64,000 nt of DNA from G963667675 sp963667675 (GCA_963667675.1 OY763929.1:1674001-1738000), one strand, 5' to 3'; shown: positions 44,126 through 54,521, counted from the stretch's first letter. Made by a program: numbers and translations. The notes: generated by a model not told the origin, from the sequence alone.

Positions 44126-45516
44126 GCCTTGTTCAACTCTCCTGATTGTTCCGAATCCATAATGTCTCTCTGAACCCGCGAGGCAAGGTTGTCCAAAGCG
44201 CCGCTGGGCGACACCGGGTAGTCCGGCGGTTCCTCCAATCTCTTGTACTCCTCGGGCATACTATCGAACTCCCGCCGGAACGTCTCCCTGATGTCCTGCA
44301 ACGCCGTAGCAGGCGCCGTCCTGCGCCCGCCCGCCATAACATCTGTGAGCAGCGGCTCGCCTCCGTCCACCGCCTCCTCCTCCAGCCCTATCACGTCTCC
44401 GTGAAGCCGCCCTGCAGCATCTCTAAACCGGAACACCTGCTTGGCCCCAGGCCGGTACGCCTTGTCCTGGCTCAATTTCATTACCGGCCTTCCGTCGTAC
44501 TGCACCAGCTTGTACACCATGTCCGACCAGGGCGAGTCCGCCGACACTGTTACCTTGGTCCCCAGGCCGAAAGCATCGATGGGCGCTCCGTTTCTAGCCA
44601 GCCTCTCCACGTCGCCCTCGTCCAGCCCGCCGCTGGCCAGGATTTCCACGTAGTCAAGGCCCGCGTCGTCCAGAATCTGCCGCACCTTCCGGCTCAACCC
44701 GTCCAAGTCCCCGGAGTCCAATCGCACCCCAGCCAGCCGTTGCCCACGTGATTCCAACTCCCTAGCTGTCTTTACGGCATTGTGCGCCCCCTCTACCGTG
44801 TCGTAAGTGTCCAGCAGTAGCACCGTCCTTCCCGGAAACGACCGGGCGTATGACTGGAAGGCCTCGCGCTCAGACGAGAAGCTCGATATGAACGAATGCG
44901 CCATCGTCCCCGCCGCCGGTATCCCGTACCGGGTGGCCGCCAGCACATTGCTGGTCGATTCGAACCCCGCTATGTAGCCGCTCCGGGCCATCTTCAACGC
45001 CGCGTCCATTCCATGCGCCCTGCGCGACCCGAAGTCGCTTATTCTCCGGCCCCGGGCCGCCCAAACGCACCGCGCCGCCTTCGTCGCTTGCAGGCTCTGC
45101 AAATTCACCTGGTTGATGATGTACGTCTCCGCCAGTTGGGCCGCGATTATCGGCGCCGTAACCTCCAACACCGGCTCGCCGGCGAAGAACAGCCGCCCCT
45201 CCGCCATGGCCCGCACGCTGCCCGTGAACCGCACTCCCGCCAGGTATTTCAGGAACTCTTCCGAGAATATCCCCTGCGACCTTAGGCCCTCGATTTGTTC
45301 CTCGTCGAAGCTCAGCGCCTCCAGGTAGTCCAGCACGTCTTCCAGCCCAGCGAACACCAGGTACCCTCGGTTCGGCGGGTGGTTGCGGATGAAGAGGCTG
45401 AACGTCGCAGGGGCGAACATCCCCTGCTCAAAGAACACCTGCGCCATCGTCAGTTCATACAGGTCCGTAAACAGCCCCAGATTATCGCCGGACCAACCGA
45501 GCCTCGACTGCGCCAT
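44122..45516 (-). CDS. pncB: Nicotinate phosphoribosyltransferase
   Basis: The 464-residue enzyme converts nicotinate, PRPP and ATP to nicotinate mononucleotide in NAD salvage. Seen: GLFTDLYELTMAQVFFEQG near the N-terminus, SDFGSRRAHGMDAA, FESTSNVLAATRYGIPAAGT with the following MAHSF (active-site region), GVRLDSGDL, and ILASGGLDEGDV. The ATG at 45516 has AAAGGG just upstream; a TTG at 45537 is the only earlier choice. The fused ETF gene follows with a 4-base overlap. Confidence 0.9.
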   Translation of the reverse strand: MAQSRLGWSGDNLGLFTDLYELTMAQVFFEQGMFAPATFSLFIRNHPPNRGYLVFAGLEDVLDYLEALSFDEEQIEGLRSQGIFSEEFLKYLAGVRFTGSVRAMAEGRLFFAGEPVLEVTAPIIAAQLAETYIINQVNLQSLQATKAARCVWAARGRRISDFGSRRAHGMDAALKMARSGYIAGFESTSNVLAATRYGIPAAGTMAHSFISSFSSEREAFQSYARSFPGRTVLLLDTYDTVEGAHNAVKTARELESRGQRLAGVRLDSGDLDGLSRKVRQILDDAGLDYVEILASGGLDEGDVERLARNGAPIDAFGLGTKVTVSADSPWSDMVYKLVQYDGRPVMKLSQDKAYRPGAKQVFRFRDAAGRLHGDVIGLEEEAVDGGEPLLTDVMAGGRRTAPATALQDIRETFRREFDSMPEEYKRLEEPPDYPVSPSGALDNLASRVQRDIMDSEQSGELNKA

Positions 45517-45665
45517 TATCCCTTTGCCGCGCCTCAATTCTGGAAGTGAACCCGTCTTCCGTCATCCCAAACCAAGCATGAACGGCCTCATTATCTTGGC
45601 CCTTCCAAATCGCTGTCAACCGAACACGGGGCCTCCGCCCACGTGGCGCGCCGAGTCCCGCCAAC

Positions 45666-45694
45666 TTGACACGCCAATGCTCCGTTAGTACCAT
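45666..45694 (+). promoter_or_regulatory. Promoter of the SAM-cycle operon
   Basis: A perfect TTGACA (45666-45671) and TACCAT (45689-45694) are 17 bases apart. Transcription would start near 45701, about 27 bases before the riboswitch. It diverges from pncB, whose start lies 150 bases to the left. Confidence 0.75.
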
Positions 45695-45727
45695 TATGGA
45701 CGGTCAACAACCCATCTGGGAACGAGA

Positions 45728-45887
45728 CCCTTATCCAGAACGGCAGAGGGGACGGCCCGACGAAGCCTGGCAACCGGTGAAGTTCCGGAAGTAGCTGGGG
45801 AATTCCTACCCGCTACAACCAGGGCTGAACACGGTGCTAATTCCGGCGTCTTTCCAGCCCTGAGGCTGGCAGGACGAAAGATGAGGG
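45728..45887 (+). promoter_or_regulatory. SAM-I (S-box) riboswitch
   Basis: Core S-box motifs are present in order: CCCTTATCCAGAACGGCAGA, a GGCCCGACGAAGCC segment, GGCAACC, a central GCTAATTCC, and a closing GGACGAAAGATGAGGG. P1 pairs 45728-45735 with 45880-45887. High S-adenosylmethionine would stabilise this fold and favour the terminator at 45904. The genes it controls (mtnA to metK) make SAM and process its products, which agrees with the ligand. Confidence 0.95.
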
Positions 45888-45903
45888 GCCTGCTATGCGC
45901 TTG

Positions 45904-45929
45904 AGCTTCTCTCCGTGAGAAGCTTTTTT
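45904..45929 (+). terminator. Riboswitch-controlled intrinsic terminator
   Basis: An 8-bp stem AGCTTCTC/GAGAAGCT with loop TCCGT is followed by six T (45924-45929). It lies 16 bases after the riboswitch P1 helix and before mtnA, as expected for the expression platform of a transcriptional OFF switch. Confidence 0.92.
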
Positions 45930-45975
45930 ATTGGCCTCTTGTCCTGCTTCCCCCAGCCTGCGGAGACGACAACTC

Positions 45976-47025
45976 TTGACCGAAATCAGGCCCATTCGGT
46001 GGACTGGCGACAAGCTGGAACTCCTTGACCAGACCCGGCTTCCCCACGAGCAGGTCTATGTGGAAGTCAGCCGCTACCAGGACGCCGTCGAAGCCATCCG
46101 CACCATGCGCGTCCGCGGCGCCCCCGCCATCGGCGTCACCGCAGCCTACGCCGTGGTCCTCGTTGCCCGTCAGGCTCAGCAAAGTGACATCCCGTCATTC
46201 CTCAACAGCCTCGAACAAGCCGCCGCCGAGATCGCCGCCGCTCGTCCCACCGCCGTTAACCTCCAGTGGGCCGTCAATCGAATGCTCCGCGTCGCCCACG
46301 AAGGAACAGGCGTCACTGCCATACAGGCCAGCCTCCTCACCGAGGCCCAGCGTATCCAAAGCGAGGATGAAGCGGTCAACCGCCGCATGGGCGCCTACGG
46401 CAAAGACCTGCTGCCCGCAGGCGGCGCCGTCCTGACCCACTGCAACGCCGGCGCCCTCGCTACCGCTGGATTCGGCACCGCCGTCGGCGTTATTCGCGCC
46501 GGTTGGGAGGACGGCAAGCGCTACCGCGTCTTCAACACCGAGACCCGCCCCTTCTTGCAGGGCGCCCGTCTCACCGCCTGGGAATTCCAGCAACTGGGCA
46601 TACCCTCAACCCTCATCGTCGACTCCGCCGCCGGCATGATGATGCAGTCCGGCGAAATTGATTGCGTCATCACCGGCGCCGACCGCATCGCCGCCAACGG
46701 TGACACCGCCAACAAGATTGGCACCTACTCCCTCGCTGTCCTATCCAAGGAGAACGACATCCCCTTCTACGTCGCCGCTCCCATCAGCACCATCGACCTC
46801 GACCTGGATTCCGGCGACCAAATCCAGATAGAACAACGCCCCGCCGACGAGGTCTTGCAACTGCAGGGCGTTCCCACCGCGCCCCAGGGTGTCTCCGTGA
46901 TGAACCCGGCCTTTGACGTAACCCCCCACCGCTACGTCACCGCCATAATTACCGAGGCGGGAGTCGCCCGCCCTCCATATTTGCAAAGCCTGGCCATGGT
47001 TGCCGGGGTCGCCGCGGCTGCTTAA
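45976..47025 (+). CDS. mtnA: S-methyl-5-thioribose-1-phosphate isomerase
   Basis: The 349-residue enzyme converts methylthioribose 1-phosphate to methylthioribulose 1-phosphate in methionine salvage. Seen: MRVRGAPAIGVTAAY, the catalytic Cys in LTHCNAGALATAGFGTA, the catalytic Asp in VITGADRIAANGDTANKIGT, and FYVAAPISTID. The TTG at 45976 is chosen because GGAG lies ten bases upstream and the length then fits the family. An earlier TTG at 45931 would start inside the terminator tail. First gene of the riboswitch operon; mtnP follows after three bases. Confidence 0.93.
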   Translation: MTEIRPIRWTGDKLELLDQTRLPHEQVYVEVSRYQDAVEAIRTMRVRGAPAIGVTAAYAVVLVARQAQQSDIPSFLNSLEQAAAEIAAARPTAVNLQWAVNRMLRVAHEGTGVTAIQASLLTEAQRIQSEDEAVNRRMGAYGKDLLPAGGAVLTHCNAGALATAGFGTAVGVIRAGWEDGKRYRVFNTETRPFLQGARLTAWEFQQLGIPSTLIVDSAAGMMMQSGEIDCVITGADRIAANGDTANKIGTYSLAVLSKENDIPFYVAAPISTIDLDLDSGDQIQIEQRPADEVLQLQGVPTAPQGVSVMNPAFDVTPHRYVTAIITEAGVARPPYLQSLAMVAGVAAAA

Positions 47026-47028
47026 ACC

Positions 47029-47916
47029 ATGTCTTCTTCCAAGGCAACCATCGGCATCATCGGCGGCAGCGGCCTCTACGAGATGGACGGCATCTCCGGC
47101 TTGCAGTCCGTCGAGATGGACACCCCATTCGGCCGTCCCAGCGACGCCATCACCGTGGGGTCCCTTGACGGGGTCTCCGTAGCTTTTCTCCCCCGCCATG
47201 GCCGCGGGCACCGCATCAACCCTACCAACATCCCCTTCCGCGCCAACGTATACGCCCTAAAAACCCTGGGTGTCCGTCGCATCATATCCGTCAGCGCCGT
47301 GGGCAGCCTCAAAGAAGAATTTGCCCCCATGCACCTGGTCATACCCGACCAGTTGATAGACCGCACCAGGAGCCGGGAATCCACCTTCTTCGATGAAGGC
47401 ATAATCGCCCACGTAGCCCTGGCTGACCCATATTGCTCGTTAGTGTGCCAAGTAGTTGCCGATGAAGCCGGCCAGATAGGCGTCACCGCCCACTCCTACG
47501 GAACCCTCGTAGTCATGGAAGGCCCCGCCTTCTCCACCCGCGCCGAGAGTTTCATGTACCGTTCCTGGGGGGCCGACATCATCGGCATGACCGCCTTGCC
47601 GGAGGCCAAGCTCGCCCGCGAAGCCGAGATCTGCTACGCCACGATGGCCTGGGTCACCGACTACGACTGCTGGCGCAACGAGACCGAGGCTGTGACCACC
47701 GAGATGGTCGTTCAAAACCTGGGCCGCAACGTTGCCGCTTCCAAGAAACTCTTGCGCCGCGTCGTTCCCCGGCTGGACGCCTTGACCGACGATTGCGCCT
47801 GCGCCTCCGCCCTCGAAAATGCAATTATCTCTTCGCCTGCCGGCCTATCCGACGACTATAAACGCAAGATGGCCCCTCTCGTCGGCAAGTACCTGGAATC
47901 AACACCCAAGGAGTAA
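47029..47916 (+). CDS. mtnP: S-methyl-5'-thioadenosine phosphorylase
   Basis: The 295-residue enzyme phosphorolyses methylthioadenosine to adenine and methylthioribose 1-phosphate, the substrate of the preceding gene's product. Seen: IGIIGGSGLYEMDG at the N-terminus, FLPRHGRGHRINPTNIPFRAN, SVSAVGSL, VMEGPAFSTRAES, and GMTALPEAKLAREAEICYAT followed by VTDYDCW. The T-A-L-P-E version rather than S-T-V-P-E favours MTA over general purine nucleosides. The start codon lies three bases after mtnA, without a strong ribosome site, so it is probably coupled. Confidence 0.92.
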   Translation: MSSSKATIGIIGGSGLYEMDGISGLQSVEMDTPFGRPSDAITVGSLDGVSVAFLPRHGRGHRINPTNIPFRANVYALKTLGVRRIISVSAVGSLKEEFAPMHLVIPDQLIDRTRSRESTFFDEGIIAHVALADPYCSLVCQVVADEAGQIGVTAHSYGTLVVMEGPAFSTRAESFMYRSWGADIIGMTALPEAKLAREAEICYATMAWVTDYDCWRNETEAVTTEMVVQNLGRNVAASKKLLRRVVPRLDALTDDCACASALENAIISSPAGLSDDYKRKMAPLVGKYLESTPKE

Positions 47917-47920
47917 CGTC

Positions 47921-48280
47921 ATGCCTAGACAAGAACCTGGAGAGCCCTATTACAGGGTAGATTCGAACGAGGCCAGGTCCATGCTCGACGCCGACCCTGA
48001 CAACACCGTCGTTGTCGACGTCCGCCGCGACGACGAATGGGTTTCCGGCCACATCACCGGAGCCATCCACGTTCCCATAGACGACCTGCCCGACCGCATC
48101 GACGAGGTCCCCCACGGCAAGAAGGTCCTCTTCATCTGCGCTGTAGGCGTCCGTAGCGGTCTCGCCTGCGAGGTTGCCGCCTCCATGGGCTACGAAACCG
48201 AAAACCTCTTCAACATCGAAGACGGCACCCCCGCTTGGATCGCCGCCAATCACCCCACTTCCTACGGTGACGACCCTTAG
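47921..48280 (+). CDS. Single-domain rhodanese-like protein
   Basis: The 119-residue protein has one rhodanese fold: VVVDVRRDDEWVSGHITGAI and the active-site loop ICAVGVRSG with the persulfide Cys, then ASMGYETENLFNIEDGTPAW. AAGGAG lies seven bases before the ATG at 47921. It lies five bases after mtnP inside the riboswitch operon, so a role in sulfur transfer linked to methionine or homocysteine metabolism is plausible but not shown. Confidence 0.88.
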   Translation: MPRQEPGEPYYRVDSNEARSMLDADPDNTVVVDVRRDDEWVSGHITGAIHVPIDDLPDRIDEVPHGKKVLFICAVGVRSGLACEVAASMGYETENLFNIEDGTPAWIAANHPTSYGDDP

Positions 48281-48373
48281 CTGTTTCAACTTATACGGCA
48301 AGCCATCAATTCATTACCCGCCTGCACAGCACTAACCGCAGGCGTCTAACTCAGATAAATCAGGAGTCGACCA

Positions 48374-49645
48374 TTGGCATCAATACAGGCTACAGGACAC
48401 GTTAAAGACCTATCCCTCGCCTCAGACGGCGTCAACCGCATAGAATGGGCGGCCCGCGAAATGGCCGTCCTCAACCTCATTCGCGAACGATTCAGCCGCG
48501 AGAAGCCCCTTGCTGGGCTCAGGCTCGCCGCCTGCCTCCATGTCACCACCGAGACCGCCAACCTCGCCATAGCCCTGAAAGAGGGCGGCGCCGACGTCAA
48601 TCTCTGCGCCAGCAACCCCCTCAGCACCCAGGACGACGTCGCCGCCGCACTGGTCCAGGAATACGGCATCCCCACCTTTTCCATCAAGGGCGAGGACGAC
48701 CAGACCTACTACCAGCACATCAACGCCGCCCTCGACGCCAGGCCCGAGGTAACCCTGGACGACGGCGCCGACTTGGTCACCACCCTCCACCGCGAACGCG
48801 ATGAGTTGCTCCCCGGCGTCATCGGCGGTACCGAGGAGACCACCACCGGCGTCATCCGCCTCAACGCCATGGCTGCTGACAACCAGTTGCGCTATCCCAT
48901 CATCGCCGTCAACGACGCCGAGACCAAGCACTTCTTCGACAACCGCTACGGCACCGGCCAGAGCACCCTCGACGGCATCACCCGTGCCACCAACATCCTC
49001 TGGGCCGGCCGCCGCGTCGTCGTCGCCGGCTACGGCTGGTGCGGCCGCGGCGTCGCCTCCCGCGCCCGCGGCCTCGGCGCCCACGTCATAGTTACCGAGG
49101 TCAACCCCATCCGCGCCCTGGAGGCCGTCATGGACGGCTTCACCGTCATGAAGGCCGTCGACGCTGCCAAAATAGCCCAGGTCCTGGTTACCGTCACCGG
49201 TGGCATGCACACTGTAGACCGCGAGCAAATCCAAGTGCTGCCCGACGGCGCGATCCTCGCCAACAGCGGCCACTTCAACGTCGAAATCGACATCCCCGCC
49301 ATCGAAGACCTAGCCGTCTCCCGCCGCACCGTCAAGCCCTTAGTCGAAGAGTTCAAGATGTCCGACGGCCGACGGGTCTACCTCCTTGGCGAAGGCCGTC
49401 TGATCAACCTCTCCGCCGCCGAGGGCCACCCCTCTGCCGTCATGGACATGAGCTTCGCCAACCAGGCCCTCAGCGTTGAATACCTGGTCAAGAACCAAGG
49501 CCAACTCCCGCCCCAGGTCCACAGCGTCCCCAGGGAGACCGACGCCCAGGTCGGCAGCCTCAAACTACAGTCCTTGGGCATCGATATCGACACCCTGACC
49601 CCGGAACAGCAGAAATACCAGGAAAGCTGGACCGAAGGGACCTAA
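48374..49645 (+). CDS. ahcY: Adenosylhomocysteinase
   Basis: The 423-residue enzyme reversibly splits S-adenosylhomocysteine to homocysteine and adenosine using tightly bound NAD. Seen: IEWAAREMAVL, ACLHVTTETANLAIALKEGG, CASNPLSTQDDVAAAL, GGTEETTTGV, AVNDAETKHFFDNRYGTGQS, the Rossmann loop VVVAGYGWCGRGVA, and DGAILANSGHFNVEID. It ends without the Lys-rich eukaryote-like tail and is of the short archaeal/thermophile type. Start is TTG at 48374 with AGGAG seven bases upstream. It removes the product of SAM-dependent methylation made by MetK downstream. Confidence 0.93.
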   Translation: MASIQATGHVKDLSLASDGVNRIEWAAREMAVLNLIRERFSREKPLAGLRLAACLHVTTETANLAIALKEGGADVNLCASNPLSTQDDVAAALVQEYGIPTFSIKGEDDQTYYQHINAALDARPEVTLDDGADLVTTLHRERDELLPGVIGGTEETTTGVIRLNAMAADNQLRYPIIAVNDAETKHFFDNRYGTGQSTLDGITRATNILWAGRRVVVAGYGWCGRGVASRARGLGAHVIVTEVNPIRALEAVMDGFTVMKAVDAAKIAQVLVTVTGGMHTVDREQIQVLPDGAILANSGHFNVEIDIPAIEDLAVSRRTVKPLVEEFKMSDGRRVYLLGEGRLINLSAAEGHPSAVMDMSFANQALSVEYLVKNQGQLPPQVHSVPRETDAQVGSLKLQSLGIDIDTLTPEQQKYQESWTEGT

Positions 49646-49702
49646 TTCAGACAGAGCGCAAATCACTCGACATAATCATCTGAAAATATTGGAGAGATTC
49701 AA

Positions 49703-50932
<1,230 letters not shown>

Positions 50933-50974
50933 CGGCAAAAACGGTCAACTCCCCAAGCCAGAGAAAGACCCTTC

Positions 50975-52399
50975 ATGCCATCAAACATAACCTTCGGCAC
51001 CGACGGCTGGCGCGCCGTCATTGCCCGCGACTTCACCTTTGACAACGTGGCCAGGTGCGCCCAGGGACTTGCCGACTACCTCCACGCACGCGGCACGGTA
51101 TCCAAGGGCCTAGTCGTTGGTTATGACACTCGGTTCCTCTCCCAGAATTTTGCAGAAACCGTAGCCCAGGTCGCCTCCGCCAACGGCATTACCGTCTACC
51201 TCTCCCGCAACCCCGCTCCCACTCCGGTGCTCAGCTTCAATGTCCTCCACCTGAATGCCGCTGGCGCAGCCATCATCACCGCCAGCCACAACCCCGGCAT
51301 CTGGAACGGGTTTAAGTTCAAACCCGAATACGCCGGCAGCGCTTCCCAGGAAATCACCGATAGCCTGGAGTCCGCTGTCAATACCGCCGCGGAACCCCGA
51401 TTTCTAGACCTTCAAGAAGCCCGCGGACAAAGCCTGCTCATCGACGTAGACCCTGCCCCTCCGTACCTGCAGCACATCAACTCCATTGTCAACCTGCCCG
51501 CCATACGCAGCGCTGGCTTGAACGTCTCCGTGGACGCCATGTTCGGGGCCGGCGGCGGATACCTGCCCTCTATCCTGGCCGGAGGCGCCACGAAAGTCAC
51601 CGAAATAAACGGCCAACCCAACCCGGCATTCCCGGGCATGGCCCAACCCGAGCCCATCGCCCCCAACTTGGCTACGCTCATTCGTCAGGTCCAGGATAGC
51701 GAGTCCTCCATTGGCCTTGCACTTGACGGTGACGCCGACCGCATCGGCGCCGTAGACGAGAACGGACGCTTCATCACCACTTTAGAAGTCTTCTCCCTCC
51801 TCGCCCTTTACCTCTTGGAGTCCAAGGGCCTGCGCGGCCCCATTGTAAAGGGCGTCACCTCTTCCTTGATGCTCAACAAGTTAGGCCGGGAGTTCGGCGT
51901 AGAAGTGCATGAAATGCCCGTCGGCTTCAAGAACATCGGCCCGCAGATGTCCCAAGTAGACGCCTTGATTGCCGGCGAGGAAAGCGGCGGATTCGCTTTT
52001 CGTGGCCATGTACCCGAGCGCGACGGCATCCTCAGCGGCCTCTACCTGCTGGAATACATGGCGCAGACCGGGAAATCCCCTGGGCAGTTGCTGGACCGCC
52101 TCTTTGAACGCGTCGGGCCCCACTCTTTCCATCGCCGCGATCTGGTATTCGACCCTACAGACCGCGCGCGCCTGGAACAACTCCTCGGGGACGGTGACTT
52201 AACTGAGTTGGCGGGGATGCCCGTACGAAGCTCCGACCGCGTTGACGGACGGCGGCTGATGTTTGACGACGCCTGGCTGGCCGCTAGGTTCTCCGGCACC
52301 GAGCCGCTATTGCGCGTCTACGCCGAGGCTGGCAGTCCAGAAAAAGTGGCGGCATTGCTCGATGCCGCCGTAGAATACCTGGGTATTTCCCCACGTTAA
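50975..52399 (+). CDS. Phosphoglucomutase/phosphomannomutase family protein
   Basis: The 474-residue alpha-D-phosphohexomutase has FGTDGWRAVI near the start, the phosphoserine loop TASHNPGIWNGFKFK, the Mg-binding DGDADRIGAVDE, the sugar-binding GEESGGFAF, and the phosphate-binding FSGTEPLLRVYAE. It interconverts hexose 1- and 6-phosphates; whether glucose, mannose or glucosamine cannot be told. It follows metK after 42 bases and is probably the last gene of the riboswitch operon. Its TAA overlaps the rpsI stop on the other strand. Confidence 0.88.
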   Translation: MPSNITFGTDGWRAVIARDFTFDNVARCAQGLADYLHARGTVSKGLVVGYDTRFLSQNFAETVAQVASANGITVYLSRNPAPTPVLSFNVLHLNAAGAAIITASHNPGIWNGFKFKPEYAGSASQEITDSLESAVNTAAEPRFLDLQEARGQSLLIDVDPAPPYLQHINSIVNLPAIRSAGLNVSVDAMFGAGGGYLPSILAGGATKVTEINGQPNPAFPGMAQPEPIAPNLATLIRQVQDSESSIGLALDGDADRIGAVDENGRFITTLEVFSLLALYLLESKGLRGPIVKGVTSSLMLNKLGREFGVEVHEMPVGFKNIGPQMSQVDALIAGEESGGFAFRGHVPERDGILSGLYLLEYMAQTGKSPGQLLDRLFERVGPHSFHRRDLVFDPTDRARLEQLLGDGDLTELAGMPVRSSDRVDGRRLMFDDAWLAARFSGTEPLLRVYAEAGSPEKVAALLDAAVEYLGISPR

Positions 52400-52809
52400 C
52401 GCTTGGTGTACTGCGGGGCCCGACGGGCCCGCTTCAGCCCGTACTTCTTGCTTTCCTTGATTCTAGCGTCCCTGGTTATCAGCCCGCCTCGCCGCAGGGG
52501 TGCCTTCAGGCTGTTGTCGAAGGCCACCAACGCCCGCGCGATGCCGTGGCCGATGGCCTGCGCTTGGGAGTGCACTCCCCCGCCAAGCACTTTCACCACA
52601 ACCCGGAATTTGGTGTTTGTCCCGCTGGCCCTGAACGGCTCCGTCACGACCTGTTGCCACGGCTGCCAGTTGAAATACTCGTCCATCGGTTTCCCGTTGA
52701 TGAGCACCAGCGCCCCATCTTCGTCTGGGTACAACCGCACCTTGGCCACCGATGTCTTCCGTTTGCCGGTGCCGTAGTAGTATCTCTCGTCAACAGCCGT
52801 CTGTACCAA
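52396..52809 (-). CDS. rpsI: 30S ribosomal protein S9
   Basis: The 137-residue product contains YYGTGKRKTSVAKVRL, then QAQAIGHGIARALV and the basic C-terminus GLKRARRAPQYTKR, typical of S9. No ATG is available. TTG at 52809 has AGGGG five bases upstream; a TTG at 52815 touches the AGGGG and is less likely. It follows rplM closely, the usual L13-S9 pair, and is the last gene of the ribosomal cluster. Confidence 0.93.
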   Translation of the reverse strand: MVQTAVDERYYYGTGKRKTSVAKVRLYPDEDGALVLINGKPMDEYFNWQPWQQVVTEPFRASGTNTKFRVVVKVLGGGVHSQAQAIGHGIARALVAFDNSLKAPLRRGGLITRDARIKESKKYGLKRARRAPQYTKR

Positions 52810-52818
52810 AATCAACCC

Positions 52819-53265
52819 CTATTCTGCATTCTTGGACTGACCAGCGCCCACCTGTGCCTGGTGGGGATGCTCGGCCCCGGCGTACACCTTTAATCTCCGC
52901 AGCATCTGCCTTCCTTGGTGGTTCCTGGGCAGCATTCCTTTCACCGCGAGGGTAATCACTCGTTCAGGGTGCTTCTCCAACACGTCCCTCAACTGGAACG
53001 ACTTCAGGTTGCCTACGTATCCGCTGTGCCGGTAGTACGTCTTCTGCAGCAGCTTGCGCCCTGTCACTCTCACCCGCGACGCGTTGACTACCACCACGTA
53101 GTCCCCCACCGGGGTATGCGGCGTGTAGGTCGGCTTGTCCTTCCCCTGCAACGCAACCGAGATATCCCGCGCCACCCGGCCCAAGACCTGGCCCGTCGCG
53201 TCGATTACCCGCCAGTTGGCCGGCGTCTCTCCGGGCTTGGGGAAATATGTGCTTGTTCGTTTCAT
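52819..53265 (-). CDS. rplM: 50S ribosomal protein L13
   Basis: The 148-residue product has WRVIDATGQVLGRVARDIS, GDYVVVVNASRVRVTGRKL, YRHSGYVGNLKS and VKGMLPRNHQGRQMLRRLKV, all standard L13 features. Its ATG overlaps the truA stop by four bases and the gene is followed closely by rpsI. Confidence 0.95.
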   Translation of the reverse strand: MKRTSTYFPKPGETPANWRVIDATGQVLGRVARDISVALQGKDKPTYTPHTPVGDYVVVVNASRVRVTGRKLLQKTYYRHSGYVGNLKSFQLRDVLEKHPERVITLAVKGMLPRNHQGRQMLRRLKVYAGAEHPHQAQVGAGQSKNAE

Positions 53266-54113
53266 CGCGATGCCAGTCCCTGGACCTCCCAGGACTCCTC
53301 TCTATCTTCTTCGTCCGGCCACCCGACCGGATATGTTACTTTCATCAAGCACAGGCCGTGGGCTGGAAGCGTAGCCTCCGCCGCAGTATCTCCTCGCAAC
53401 ACACGGGCAATGCTGTCCTCAGGCAACCTGCCCCTTCCAACCTCGATCAGCATGGCGTTGACCCTGCGGATTTGGTGACGCAGAAACCCGTTTGCCTCTG
53501 CCTCGATTATTACCTGCGATTCTCCCTCTTTCCAAACGTCCCAGCGCCGCACCTGCCGGACTGTGCTTTTTTCCGGCGGCATCCCCGCGCTGAACACCCT
53601 GAAGTCCTGTCTTCCTACCAGGCTCTTGGCTGCCGCGGCCATTCTGGGAACCTCCAGCTTCTCCCTTACCCACAACTGCGTGTGTCTTGCCAGCGGCGAC
53701 GGCCATTCCCTGTTCAATATGCTGTACCGATACGTCCGTCCTATAGCGTCCCGGCGGGAATTGAAGCCCGGCCCCACCTCGTAGGTTTTCAGCACCCGCA
53801 CGTCTTCCGGCAGATAGTAATTCATCGCCTTGGGAAAGCTTTCCGTCGGGTGCCTGCAGTCAGTTGCGAAGTCCACCACCTGTCCATTGGCGTGGGCCCC
53901 TGAATCGGTCCTGCTCGCGCCCCGTATTCGGATAGGCTTCCCAGTGAACCTCGCCAGGCTTTTCTCAATCTCTCCTTGTATTGTCGGCTGCCCCGCTTGC
54001 AACTGAAACCCGGCGTAGTTGGTCCCGTCGTACTCCAGTACCAACGCCAGCCGTCTGGTTGTGGGGCTTCTATCCTCCAATTCCGTATATCCTGATGTCA
54101 ATGTCCTGGACAC
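53262..54113 (-). CDS. truA: tRNA pseudouridine(38-40) synthase
   Basis: The 283-residue enzyme isomerises uridines 38-40 in tRNA anticodon arms. Seen: LVLEYDGTNYAGFQLQ, the catalytic Asp in RGASRTDSGAHANGQV, GRTYRYSI, DFRVFSAG, and FLRHQIRRVNAMLIEVGRG. The start is GTG at 54113 and the first 20 residues are not conserved. It sits between rplQ and rplM, its common place in many bacteria. Confidence 0.92.
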   Translation of the reverse strand: MSRTLTSGYTELEDRSPTTRRLALVLEYDGTNYAGFQLQAGQPTIQGEIEKSLARFTGKPIRIRGASRTDSGAHANGQVVDFATDCRHPTESFPKAMNYYLPEDVRVLKTYEVGPGFNSRRDAIGRTYRYSILNREWPSPLARHTQLWVREKLEVPRMAAAAKSLVGRQDFRVFSAGMPPEKSTVRQVRRWDVWKEGESQVIIEAEANGFLRHQIRRVNAMLIEVGRGRLPEDSIARVLRGDTAAEATLPAHGLCLMKVTYPVGWPDEEDREESWEVQGLASR

Positions 54114-54150
54114 ATGCCGGCGCCTGTTGCCGTCAGTCCAACGTCCTGGG

Positions 54151-54504
54151 TCACACCAACTCGATCATCGCCATTGCTGCCGAGTCTCCCTGCCGCCGTC
54201 CCAGTTTGGTAATCCTGGTATAACCGCCCGCTCGGTCGGCATACCTGCTGGCGACGTCGTCGAACAGCTTCTCGATTACCTGCTTGTTCGGGAGCTTGGC
54301 CAAGGCCAGCCGCCGGTGGTGCAGCGTACCCTTTTTCCCATGGGTAATCAGCTTCTCAGTGAACGTCCGCGTCTCTTGGGCCTTGGCCAGCGTCGTCGTA
54401 ATCCGCTCGTGCCGGATTAAATCAGCCGCCAGTCCGCGCAGCAGCGCCGTCCGTTGGTCCCGGTACCGGCTCAGTTTCCTACCCGCTATGCGGTGTGATG
54501 CCAT
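54151..54504 (-). CDS. rplQ: 50S ribosomal protein L17
   Basis: The 117-residue product has the L17 start (MASHRIAGRKLSRYRDQRTA), LRGLAADLIRHERITTTLAK, and a C-terminal GGYTRITKLGRRQGDSAAMA. It follows rpoA after 17 bases, as in the alpha operon. Confidence 0.96.
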   Translation of the reverse strand: MASHRIAGRKLSRYRDQRTALLRGLAADLIRHERITTTLAKAQETRTFTEKLITHGKKGTLHHRRLALAKLPNKQVIEKLFDDVASRYADRAGGYTRITKLGRRQGDSAAMAMIELV

Positions 54505-54521
54505 CTTTAATGGGGCTCCTT

